64,000 bases of DNA. Origin: Gymnodinialimonas ceratoperidinii (GTDB lineage Bacteria; Pseudomonadota; Alphaproteobacteria; Rhodobacterales; Rhodobacteraceae). The notes under the pieces were generated by a model. The model saw nothing but the letters and a program-made list of their open reading frames with translations, was not told the DNA's origin and made no database searches. Where the stretch lies: assembly GCF_019297855.1 (NCBI RefSeq), contig NZ_CP079194.1, positions 2,095,501 to 2,159,500 of the forward strand. Reading direction: 5' to 3'. A program made the position numbers and the translations under genes. Each line of letters starts with the position of its first letter. Position 1 is the first letter of the stretch. This document shows positions 57,190 to 64,000 of this stretch, piece by piece.

Positions 57190-58104
57190 TCAGGTGTCTT
57201 CGCCCGCGATGAACGGCGCGGCGGCGGCGCCCAACTCGTAGCTCAGCGTCGTCAGCATCGCGTCGAAGGCGTTGAATAGCGCGTTGTTGACCGCCCGGCC
57301 CGCCTCCGAGCCGGCGAGCTCCATGTAGGCCCGCAAATCCGCTTCGGACGCTTCCGCATAGGCCCGCAGCTGGTAGCCGTAGAGCCATTCGATGGTCATT
57401 TCACGCACTTCGGCCTCTTGCGACCAGACCTCCGACAGCATCAGCCCCTCGGGCACCTCGTTGTCGAAGGCACCGCCATCGATCAATCCGCGGTAGAAGG
57501 CCAGCCGCAGGTTCAGCGCGCCGATGACATTACGCTCGACCAAGCCGTTGATGTCGTTGAACTCCCGCAGGAGGCCGATGCGGGGATCATTCTCGGCCAC
57601 CGCCGTCAGGAACTCCTCGGTCGCGGCCGAGACCTCGTCGGGGTCCAGAAATGCCTGCCGCGCCGCGATCTCGCCGGACACGAGCCGTTGCCCCACATCC
57701 GAGGTCGCGAAGTCATGCACGGCGGCGACCTGCTCGGGCGTCATCCCGTCGCGATCGAACGCCTCCTCGAACAGGACAGCCATCCGGTTGCCCTGATGCA
57801 GCCGCGTGACGGCGGCCTGCCACGCCGCGCCGCCCACGCCGGGAAATAGCTGCGGCTCCAGATCAATCCCGCCCTGGATGTTCTCGGTGCTCATCAAGGC
57901 GATGATGTCATAGATCCCCAGGGCCGCGAGCATCTCGTAGAGCGCGGGCTCTTCGCTCGCCAACTGCGGCGAGGCGACAGCCTGAACCTCCTGAGCGCGC
58001 AGCGCCGTGCCGTTGACGACCAAGGTGCCGGTGGCAATCGCCAAGGACAGGCAGGCGCTCCGGATCATGATGCGGGCCAAGCTTCGGGTCGTGGTGCGGA
58101 TCAT
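57190..58104 (-). CDS. DUF2059 family exported protein
   Basis: A 304-aa protein with a signal peptide (SACLSLAIATGTLVVNGTALRAQ). The mature part is helical and acidic; MTPEQVAAVHDFATSDVGQRL and AYMELAGSEAGRAVNNALFNAF look like the two halves of DUF2059, a family of periplasmic or outer-membrane-associated proteins of unknown function. The ATG at 58104 follows GGGAG. It reads toward the rplU promoter on the same strand and is probably a single-gene unit. Confidence 0.72.
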   Translation of the reverse strand: MIRTTTRSLARIMIRSACLSLAIATGTLVVNGTALRAQEVQAVASPQLASEEPALYEMLAALGIYDIIALMSTENIQGGIDLEPQLFPGVGGAAWQAAVTRLHQGNRMAVLFEEAFDRDGMTPEQVAAVHDFATSDVGQRLVSGEIAARQAFLDPDEVSAATEEFLTAVAENDPRIGLLREFNDINGLVERNVIGALNLRLAFYRGLIDGGAFDNEVPEGLMLSEVWSQEAEVREMTIEWLYGYQLRAYAEASEADLRAYMELAGSEAGRAVNNALFNAFDAMLTTLSYELGAAAAPFIAGEDT

Positions 58105-58313
58105 GGCGGGCTCCCTTCTCTCTCGCGCGGCAGAATGGCGTGGATACGCGCCGATGACCATGCCTTCAGGGAAATAGATGCGCCCCGATAGCCTCATCTC
58201 AAGCCCCCGTCCCTGCGTCATGGCGAAAAAACCACGCCCCCAACGCGCCGCAGGTCTTGCGTGCCCCGCCGCTTGCCGTTATCGACCCGCCACGGCCAAT
58301 CGGCCGAGACCGC

Positions 58314-58403
58314 GGAGAGGTGCCGGAGTGGTCGAACGGGGCGGTCTCGAAAACCGTTGTGGGTGCAAGCCTACCCAGGGTTCGAATCCCTGTCTCTCCG
58401 CCA
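58314..58403 (+). tRNA. tRNA-Ser (anticodon CGA)
   Basis: A 90-nt cloverleaf with acceptor GGAGAGG/TCTCTCC, anticodon loop CTCGAAA (CGA at 58348-58350), a long variable arm of the class II type (GTGGGTGCAAGCCTACCC) and T arm CAGGG-TTCGAAT-CCCTG. CCA is encoded. It reads UCG serine codons. It stands alone, with no other tRNA nearby and no sign of an integrated element at its 3' end. Confidence 0.95.
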
Positions 58404-58448
58404 ACTATTTTACCTTGAAGATCCACACTTACCAAACTCGGTCACGCG

Positions 58449-59498
58449 TCAGGCGACGCGGGCGGAGAGCTTTTCGATCGGGCTTGTGCGCCCTTCGGCG
58501 GGTTCTGCCAGCGCCTCCACCAATGCCCGCGCCTCGAACCCGCGCAATATGCGGCGGGCGGGCGCGCCGATGTCCACGCTTTCATCGAGCGCTTCGGGGA
58601 AGATCGCGCGGATCTCGGACAAAGCGCTGTCGTCCAGCGCGTCGAGCGCGACCGGCCCGGGATAGAGGCTCTCGCAAGGCATGTCATTCGCGGTGACGAT
58701 TTCGTGGCGGTCGAAAAGCAAATGATTGTACGCCACGCCGCGCCGCCAAGGGGCGTCGTCGATGCCGGTCTCGTTAACCAGAAACCGCACCGCGGCCAGC
58801 GCTTCGCGGGTGCCAAAGAGGAACTCGATCCGCCAATCATTCAGAAGGACGCGGTGGTTGGGCGAAAGCACCAGATCGCGCGAAGGCCGGTTCTCACCAT
58901 AGGTGCCGCGCGCGACTTTCAGAGGGCGCAGCTCCGGCTGCTCCGACAACTCCCGCGCGCTCAATTCGCGCCGTCCGACCCAACGCAGCGGTAAAGGCCC
59001 GCTGTCGCGCGTCAGTACCAGATCACCGGGGCGCAACGTCTCGACCGCGACCGGACCCGAGGGCGTGTCGATCAGCGTGCCATCGGCGAAACAGATGATG
59101 TTGATCGGCTGGAACGGGTCGGTGAAATCCTTCTCGCCGCCGTCCTTTGCCTTGATGTACCCGGTGTAAACACCCCCGTCGGAGCCATAATAGCTGAACG
59201 TGAACTCGTCAGGATTGTCGGGGTCCACGTAAAAATCAAACGCGCCCGGCAGCGAGATCGTATCCATCGGATCGTAATCGTGGATGTCGATCTGAAGGTT
59301 ATTTTCGCTGAAGGTTCCGAGGTCAACGGTCAGGTTGTCGACATGCCCATCACCGATGAACATGATCTTGATCTTGGCGACATCGTCGTTCGGATCGGCT
59401 GCAACGTTAAGGTTGCCGCCGCCATTGATCTTGATCTTCACGACGTCATTGTCACCGACAACAACTGAGCCACTCGAGGTGACGTTATGGTTGGCCAT
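58449..59498 (-). CDS. Hint-domain protein with N-terminal acidic repeat-like region
   Basis: A 349-aa protein. Residues 1-~135 are acidic and rich in Asp, Asn and Gly with beta-strand-like segments (SVVVGDNDVVKIKINGGGNL). From CFADGTLIDTPSGPVAVETL the sequence has a Hint (hedgehog/intein) fold: LRPGDLVLTRDSGPLPLRWVG and LVLSPNHRVLLND with the conserved His. Many Rhodobacterales carry such Hint-domain proteins, often near secreted RTX-like proteins. Self-splicing is unlikely because no C-terminal extein is present; cleavage of the N-terminal part before the Cys is possible. Confidence 0.82.
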   Translation of the reverse strand: MANHNVTSSGSVVVGDNDVVKIKINGGGNLNVAADPNDDVAKIKIMFIGDGHVDNLTVDLGTFSENNLQIDIHDYDPMDTISLPGAFDFYVDPDNPDEFTFSYYGSDGGVYTGYIKAKDGGEKDFTDPFQPINIICFADGTLIDTPSGPVAVETLRPGDLVLTRDSGPLPLRWVGRRELSARELSEQPELRPLKVARGTYGENRPSRDLVLSPNHRVLLNDWRIEFLFGTREALAAVRFLVNETGIDDAPWRRGVAYNHLLFDRHEIVTANDMPCESLYPGPVALDALDDSALSEIRAIFPEALDESVDIGAPARRILRGFEARALVEALAEPAEGRTSPIEKLSARVA

Positions 59499-59707
59499 CT
59501 GCCGTTCCTGCCTCGTCGCGTCTCGTTTGTGAGGGTGGACGCAATCAGGAGAAGACTAGCACGGTTCGCGATGGCTCTCAGGCCCAGTGTCGACAATCGC
59601 GTTAACTATTATCCGCCTGTGACAGATGCGCGACACGGTTGCGCGGTCGACAAATACAGAATTTTCGCTCGATGAGACATTGAGAATTTGGGAATGGGGG
59701 CACCCCC

Positions 59708-59923
59708 TCACCCATTCTTCACCTCTGACGCCAGTTTCAGCACGGCGTCGCCGTCGTCTTGTTTGATTTAAAGCGCCGGGTCGTGCTTGGTGCCGTTGCG
59801 GGTCACCTCGTTGCCATTGATTTTGCGCGTGGTCTTCTCGGTGAAGACCGATTGCACCTTGCCCTTGGCGGTGCCGTCTCCCCAGTTCCACTGGACGCTG
59901 TCGCCTTCGCTGAAATCACTCAT
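59708..59923 (-). pseudogene. Small HVA1/DUF2945 (TUDOR-like) protein gene interrupted by in-frame TAA
   Basis: The ATG at 59923 follows AGGA. The frame encodes MSDFSEGDSVQWNWGDGTAK.. and ..GNEVTRNGTKHDPAL, then TAA (59770-59768), then continues in the same frame IKQDDGDAVLKLASEVKNG to TGA. The part after the stop is just what the family has in its last strand (compare xIxQDDGDxVLKxxSEL), so the gene was about 71 codons. Either it is freshly inactivated, or a shortened 51-aa protein is made. A base-calling error is also possible. Confidence 0.65.
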
Positions 59924-59983
59924 GCATCAATCCTGGATGGAGAAAGGGCGGCGCCATCGTCCGGCACCGCCCTGCGTCTCAAT

Positions 59984-60148
59984 TCACTTCTTGTCGTTGC
60001 TGTCCTTGGCGTCTTTCGCCTTGGCATCCTTGTCTTTTTTCTGCTTCTCACCTTCCTGGTTCTTCAGGTCGTGGTGCAGTTCCGAGCCCTTCATGTCGAT
60101 TACGGTCTTGCCGTCGGTGTCGATGTGTTGAGATTTGTCCTTGGTCAT
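59984..60148 (-). CDS. Small Lys/Asp-rich hydrophilic protein
   Basis: A 54-aa protein starting MTKDKSQHIDTDGKTVIDMK and ending in a run of charged residues (KDKDAKAKDAKDSNDKK). The ATG at 60148 has GAGAGGA upstream. No membrane segment or cysteine is present. It resembles short, disordered stress-type proteins by composition only; I do not recognise a family. It lies upstream of the HVA1-like gene on the same strand, 60 bp away. Confidence 0.6.
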   Translation of the reverse strand: MTKDKSQHIDTDGKTVIDMKGSELHHDLKNQEGEKQKKDKDAKAKDAKDSNDKK

Positions 60149-60356
60149 GTCTCGATCCTCTCTGCATGGCCCCTGCCCCGTCACGCGAACCGCGCGGGGT
60201 CGGGGGCGCTTGGCTATGGGAGGAAAACCACCGCGCCGCTGCAAAGTTCCGCTCCCGCGTCCTTGGTGCGCGAGGACCGGTCACAATCCGCTCACTCAGG
60301 CTTCCGCGACAAACGCGACCGTTGCGGAATGGTTAAGGAGAACATAATGTGAACAC

Positions 60357-61592
60357 ATGGCTCAGAAAACGATCAGTGAAAAGCTCGCGATCCTCAGCGA
60401 CGCGGCAAAATACGACGCCTCCTGCGCGTCGTCCGGCTCGACGAAGCGGGACTCCAGCGACGGCAAGGGGCTCGGCTCCAACACCGGGGCGGGGATTTGT
60501 CATTCCTACGCGCCGGACGGGCGCTGCATCAGTCTGCTCAAGATCCTGATGACGAATTTCTGCATCTATGATTGCGTCTACTGCGTGAACCGCGTGTCGT
60601 CGAACGTGGAGCGGGCGCGCTTCTCGGTGGACGAGGTGGTGCAGCTGACCACGGATTTCTACCGGCGCAACTATATCGAGGGGCTGTTCCTGTCGTCGGG
60701 CATCATCCGCTCGCCTGACAAGACGATGGAGGACATGGTCCGCATCGCCCGCAAGCTCCGCGAGGAGGAGAACTTTCGCGGTTACATCCACCTCAAGACG
60801 ATCCCCGATGCAGCACCAGAGCTGATCGCCGAGGCCGGGCGGCTGGCGGACCGGCTCTCGATCAACGTGGAGCTGCCGACGGATCAGGCGGTGAAGGATT
60901 ACGCGCCCGAGAAGAGCCCAGACCAGATCCGCAAGGCAATGGCGGATGTGAAGTTGCGGCGGACGGTGAGCAAGGACCGCTCCCACACGGGCAAGCGGCC
61001 GCCGAAATTCGCGCCGGCGGGGCAGTCGACGCAGGTGATCATCGGCGCGGACGGGGCGAATGACGCGACGATTCTCGGCCAGTCGACGCGGCTCTATGGC
61101 TCCTACGGGCTCAAGCGGGTCTACTACTCGGCCTTCAGCCCGATCCCCGACGCCTCCTCGCGGCTGCCGCTGGTCAGCCCTCCCCTGCAGCGGGAGCATC
61201 GCCTCTATCAAGCGGATTGGCTGCTGCGGTTCTATGACTTCCAGCTGGATGAGATCACCGGCGCGACCTCTGGCGGCAACCTCGACCTCGACATCGACCC
61301 CAAGCTCGCCTGGGCGCTCGCGCATCGCGGGCTGTTTCCGCTCGACGTGAACACGGCCTCTCGCGAGATGCTCCTACGGGTGCCGGGCTTCGGCGTGAAG
61401 ACGGTCAACCGCATCCTCGCCTCGCGTCGTCAGCGGACCCTGCGCTACGAGGATATCGCGCGGCTCGGGGCGTCTCTCAAGAAGGCGCGGGCCTTTATCA
61501 CCGCGAAGGGGTGGACGCCCGGCGGCCTGATCGACAGCACCAACCTGCGCGGCCTCTTCGCCCCGCCGCCCGAGCAATTGAGCCTGTTCTGA
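60357..61592 (+). CDS. Putative DNA modification/repair radical SAM protein with clamp-binding tail
   Basis: A 411-aa radical SAM protein. The [4Fe-4S] cluster motif is CIYDCVYC (Cys69, Cys73, Cys76). A helix-hairpin-helix DNA-binding motif lies near 340-358 (LLRVPGFGVKTVNRILASR). The last five residues are QLSLF, the canonical bacterial beta-clamp-binding pentapeptide. Proteins like this are annotated from context as DNA repair enzymes; their reaction is not established as far as I know. The stop overlaps the ATG of the udgX gene by one base, so they form an operon. Confidence 0.88.
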   Translation: MAQKTISEKLAILSDAAKYDASCASSGSTKRDSSDGKGLGSNTGAGICHSYAPDGRCISLLKILMTNFCIYDCVYCVNRVSSNVERARFSVDEVVQLTTDFYRRNYIEGLFLSSGIIRSPDKTMEDMVRIARKLREEENFRGYIHLKTIPDAAPELIAEAGRLADRLSINVELPTDQAVKDYAPEKSPDQIRKAMADVKLRRTVSKDRSHTGKRPPKFAPAGQSTQVIIGADGANDATILGQSTRLYGSYGLKRVYYSAFSPIPDASSRLPLVSPPLQREHRLYQADWLLRFYDFQLDEITGATSGGNLDLDIDPKLAWALAHRGLFPLDVNTASREMLLRVPGFGVKTVNRILASRRQRTLRYEDIARLGASLKKARAFITAKGWTPGGLIDSTNLRGLFAPPPEQLSLF

Positions 61593-63016
61593 TGAAGCGG
61601 ATCGTGGTGCCTCGGCTTGGGGCGGATAAGGCATGGCGAGAGGCGGCACGGGGCTGCCTCGCCGCCGGGATCGCGCCGGACGAGGTGACCTTCTCGGAAG
61701 CGGGCGCAGGCGGGCTCTTTGACGAGGTGATTGCGCCGCCCTCAGGCGGTACCCGCGCGATCAACGTGCCGAAGTCCTTCATATCGCTGGCGGAAACGGT
61801 GGTGTGGCACAGTGATGCCGATCGCTTTGATCGGCTCTATGCCTGCCTCTGGCGGCTCCAGAAACAGCGCGGGCTGATGCAGGACCGCGCCGATCCCCTC
61901 GTCCAGTCCCTGCGCCGGATGGAGAAGAACGTCCACCGCTGCCAGCACAAGATGAAGGCCTTCGTCCGCTTCCGCGAGATCGGCGATCCCGCCGCCGCCC
62001 GCCGCAGCTTCGCCGCCTGGTTCGAGCCGACGCACCACACGGTCGAGCCGACGGCGCAGTTCTTTGCCAACCGTTTCGGCGACATGGACTGGCGCATCGT
62101 GACCCCGGATGTTTCGGCCTTCTTCGAGGGCGGCAAGCTGAGCTTCGCGCTCGACATGCCCCGCCCCGAGATGCCCGAAGACGCCCACGAGGATCTCTGG
62201 ACCACCTACTTCTGCAACATCTTCAACCCGGCACGGCTGAAGGTGAACGCGATGACCTCGGAGATGCCGAAGAAATACTGGAAGAACCTGCCCGAAGCCG
62301 CCTCGATCCCCGGCCTGATCGCGCAGGCCCCGACGCGCGCCCGCGAAATGGCCGAGGCCGCCCCGACCCTGCCACCGCTCCGCGCCGCGCGGGTGCAGGA
62401 AGCCGCCGAGCGCGGCACCCATTGGGACGGCCCCTCGGAAGGCTTTGCCGCCGCCCTCGCCGGATGCCAGCGCTGCCACCTCTGCCACCATGCCACCCAG
62501 GTCGTCCCCGGTATCGGGCCGGAGGCGGCCGATCTCATGATCGTGGGAGAGCAACCGGGCGACCGCGAGGATCTGGAAGGCGTGCCTTTCGTCGGTCCCG
62601 CCGGTCAGGTCCTAACGCAGGCGATGGCGACGGCGGGCGTCAGCCGCGAGGGCGTCTACATGACCAATGCGGTCAAGCACTACAAGCATATCGTGCGCGG
62701 CAAGCGTCGCATTCACCAAAGCCCGAACCGCGACGAGATCCAGCACTGCCAGTTCTGGCTCGATGCCGAGGTCGGGCGGGTAAAACCGAAGATGATCGTG
62801 GCCCTCGGCGCGACGGCGGCGCTGTCCCTGACGGGCCGCAACGGCCCGATGAAAACGCGCCGCGGGACGGTGGAGCCGGGGCGTCTGGGCGTGCCGGTGC
62901 TGATCACCTACCACCCCGCCTATGTCCTGCGCCTGCGCGATCAGGCGGCACAGGACGCAGCACGCGCGGCGCTCTCAGCAGACCTCGCGACCGCATGGAA
63001 GCAGCAGGCGGCCTGA
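61592..63016 (+). CDS. udgX: UdgX-type uracil-DNA binding protein fused to DUF4130-type domain
   Basis: A 474-aa fusion. Residues 1-~250 match the DUF4130-type DNA metabolism domain that often accompanies the radical SAM partner (RLYACLWRLQKQRGLMQDRA, FEPTHHTVEPTAQFFANRF). Residues ~285-474 are a family 4-like uracil-DNA glycosylase with cluster cysteines in CQRCHLC near 291, GEQPGDREDLEGVPFVGPAG, and HYKHIVRGKRRIHQSP. The KRRIH loop (about 371-375) is the hallmark of UdgX, in which the His forms a covalent bond to DNA at the uracil site. The ATG overlaps the upstream stop (TGATG). Confidence 0.92.
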   Translation: MKRIVVPRLGADKAWREAARGCLAAGIAPDEVTFSEAGAGGLFDEVIAPPSGGTRAINVPKSFISLAETVVWHSDADRFDRLYACLWRLQKQRGLMQDRADPLVQSLRRMEKNVHRCQHKMKAFVRFREIGDPAAARRSFAAWFEPTHHTVEPTAQFFANRFGDMDWRIVTPDVSAFFEGGKLSFALDMPRPEMPEDAHEDLWTTYFCNIFNPARLKVNAMTSEMPKKYWKNLPEAASIPGLIAQAPTRAREMAEAAPTLPPLRAARVQEAAERGTHWDGPSEGFAAALAGCQRCHLCHHATQVVPGIGPEAADLMIVGEQPGDREDLEGVPFVGPAGQVLTQAMATAGVSREGVYMTNAVKHYKHIVRGKRRIHQSPNRDEIQHCQFWLDAEVGRVKPKMIVALGATAALSLTGRNGPMKTRRGTVEPGRLGVPVLITYHPAYVLRLRDQAAQDAARAALSADLATAWKQQAA

Positions 63017-63216
63017 GGCACGGCGCGCCTACGCCGCGGGTTTTCCTTATTTTTTTCAATTGGTTTGGACCCAAAACCCGCGCCTCGCGTTAAGGTTCTG
63101 ATAAATCTTCAGGAACACCCGATTCCATCTTGCGCGCGCATCCTTCCCCGGCCGCCCCTCGGCAGGGCTGGCGAAGGCCACCTTGCGCGCGCGTGATGCT
63201 GCCATAGGATGTCGAC

Positions 63217-64000
63217 ATGACCCAGAGCACAATCGACCGAACAATCGCCGTCATCGGCTTTGGCCCGCGCGGTCTGGGTGCGCTGGAGGCGCTCAGCATC
63301 GCGGCGAGGTCGGCCGAGACGCGCTTCCGGATCGATATCCTCGATCCCGGTGATGCGCTTGGCGCGGGCCCGAACTTCCATCCCGATGAAAGCCCCCTGT
63401 GCTTGCTGAACATCCCCGTGCGCGTGCTCGACATCGATCCCCCTGCCCTCGTGCAGCGGCTGATCCCGCCGTTCGACGCATGGTCCGGCACCACCAGCAC
63501 GGGCGAGGATTTTCCGCCCCGCCGCGATCTGGGCGCCTACATGACGGCGCGGCTGGAGGCGCTTTGCACCGTGTCGGAGCCCGTGTTCGAGACGCGGCGC
63601 CTCTGCGAGAAGGCCACCAAGCTTGCGCGTGACGCGGCGGGCTGCTGGATCATCACCGACGAGGGGCGCCACGGACCCTATGACGAGGTGCTGCTCTGCC
63701 CCGGCCAGCCGTCCACGAAGCCTGACCCGCAACTCGCGCGCTGGACCGACCATGCCGAGGCCCATGACCTGACCCTGATGACGGCGTATCCCGCCAAGGA
63801 CCTCGCGGAAGCAGCCGAGGGCTGGCAGGACGCGCAGGTGGCCATCCGGGGGCTCGGGCTCTCGACCCATGATGTGCTGCGGATGCTGACCCTCGGCCTT
63901 GGCGGCCGTTTCGAGGACGGGCGCTACATCCGCTCCGGCCGCGAGCCGCGTCACCTGCTGCCGTTCTCGCGCGATGGTCTGCCGCCGGCCCCGAAACCCG
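63217..64000 (+). CDS. FAD/NAD(P)-binding protein, incomplete at window end
   Basis: The first 261 codons of a gene that runs off the window. The N terminus has a Rossmann-type motif (IAVIGFGPRGLGALEAL), and later parts are LNIPVRVLDIDPPALV and a second GLGLSTHDVLRMLTLG. This matches the NAD_binding_9/HydroxyTlase-like FAD-NAD(P)-binding family seen in proteobacteria; I cannot assign a substrate. The start ATG follows TAGGATGTCGAC. It is 200 bp downstream of udgX and may be separate from that operon. Confidence 0.8.
   Translation, partial: MTQSTIDRTIAVIGFGPRGLGALEALSIAARSAETRFRIDILDPGDALGAGPNFHPDESPLCLLNIPVRVLDIDPPALVQRLIPPFDAWSGTTSTGEDFPPRRDLGAYMTARLEALCTVSEPVFETRRLCEKATKLARDAAGCWIITDEGRHGPYDEVLLCPGQPSTKPDPQLARWTDHAEAHDLTLMTAYPAKDLAEAAEGWQDAQVAIRGLGLSTHDVLRMLTLGLGGRFEDGRYIRSGREPRHLLPFSRDGLPPAPKP

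Noticed and set aside
58314..58448. tRNA-Ser as an attachment site for an integrated element
   Set aside because: No integrase gene and no repeat of the tRNA 3' end were found downstream in the window.
59556..59891. A 111-codon minus-strand frame over the HVA1-like locus
   Set aside because: Its translation is Arg/Gln-rich and unstructured; the neighbouring frame gives a recognisable HVA1-type sequence.

Overview
The window is a gene-dense, GC-rich stretch of an alphaproteobacterial chromosome. It is almost certainly from the Rhodobacterales (Roseobacter/Rhodobacter type). The evidence is the gene order dusB(nifR3)-ntrB-ntrC-ntrY-ntrX-trkA-trkH-hfq-hflX, an NtrC without the GAFTGA loop (as in Rhodobacter capsulatus), a fused IspDF, a long C-terminal extension on ribosomal protein L21, and a pst operon with extended PstA/PstC. 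I see no prophage, insertion sequence, CRISPR array or rRNA operon. Most of it is vertically inherited core genome, and the unusual material is in small genes and non-coding elements.

Layout. 47-2156 (minus): ispDF, pgpA, cinA, joined by 4-base stop/start overlaps. 2337-14290 (plus): dusB, ntrB, an unannotated 30-codon ORF, ntrC, ntrY, ntrX, trkA, trkH, hfq, hflX, linking nitrogen sensing, potassium uptake and RNA regulation. 14338-18706 (minus): a penicillin-acylase family amidase, a SYLF lipoprotein and hemB. 18810-23720 (plus): a small membrane protein, mfd and a DUF2306 membrane protein. 23736-27156 (minus): an MFS exporter, a DsbA-like oxidoreductase and an acyl-CoA ligase, divergent from an XRE-cupin regulator. 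27860-30154 (minus): a patatin, a pentapeptide-repeat protein and 3-hydroxybutyrate dehydrogenase. 30249-30325 holds a likely small RNA, then a lone family 5 solute-binding protein. 32368-34950 (minus): DUF502 and psuK-psuG. 35122-37015 (plus): a structured leader, rpsB and tsf. 37176-39582 (minus): a probable 6S RNA followed by a 61-aa protein, a LuxR-type regulator, aroQ and a rhodanese. 39704-42957 (plus): prpE, a RidA protein and an amidohydrolase. 42962-58104 (minus): a long run reading rplU-rpmA, GNAT-obgE-proB-proA, a PLP enzyme, phoR and pstSCAB-phoU-phoB, plus a DUF2059 protein. 58314-64000: tRNA-Ser(CGA), a Hint-domain protein, two tiny genes (one with an in-frame stop), a two-gene DNA-repair module (radical SAM protein and UdgX fused to a DUF4130-type domain), and the start of an FAD/NAD(P)-binding protein.

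The observations I find most worth following are these. (1) A composite intergenic element, a hairpin plus an A-rich 20-mer, occurs at least three times just downstream of stop codons, with base changes that keep the stem paired. (2) Three in-frame GTTAACNNNGTTAAC motifs lie inside genes. (3) Two apparent non-coding RNAs are present: a 6S-like RNA at about 37408-37570 and an ~77-nt RNA at 30249-30325. (4) The radical-SAM repair protein ends in a textbook sliding-clamp binding motif and is coupled to a covalent uracil-DNA-binding UdgX. (5) Neither enhancer-binding protein of the ntr locus has the sigma-54 contact loop.
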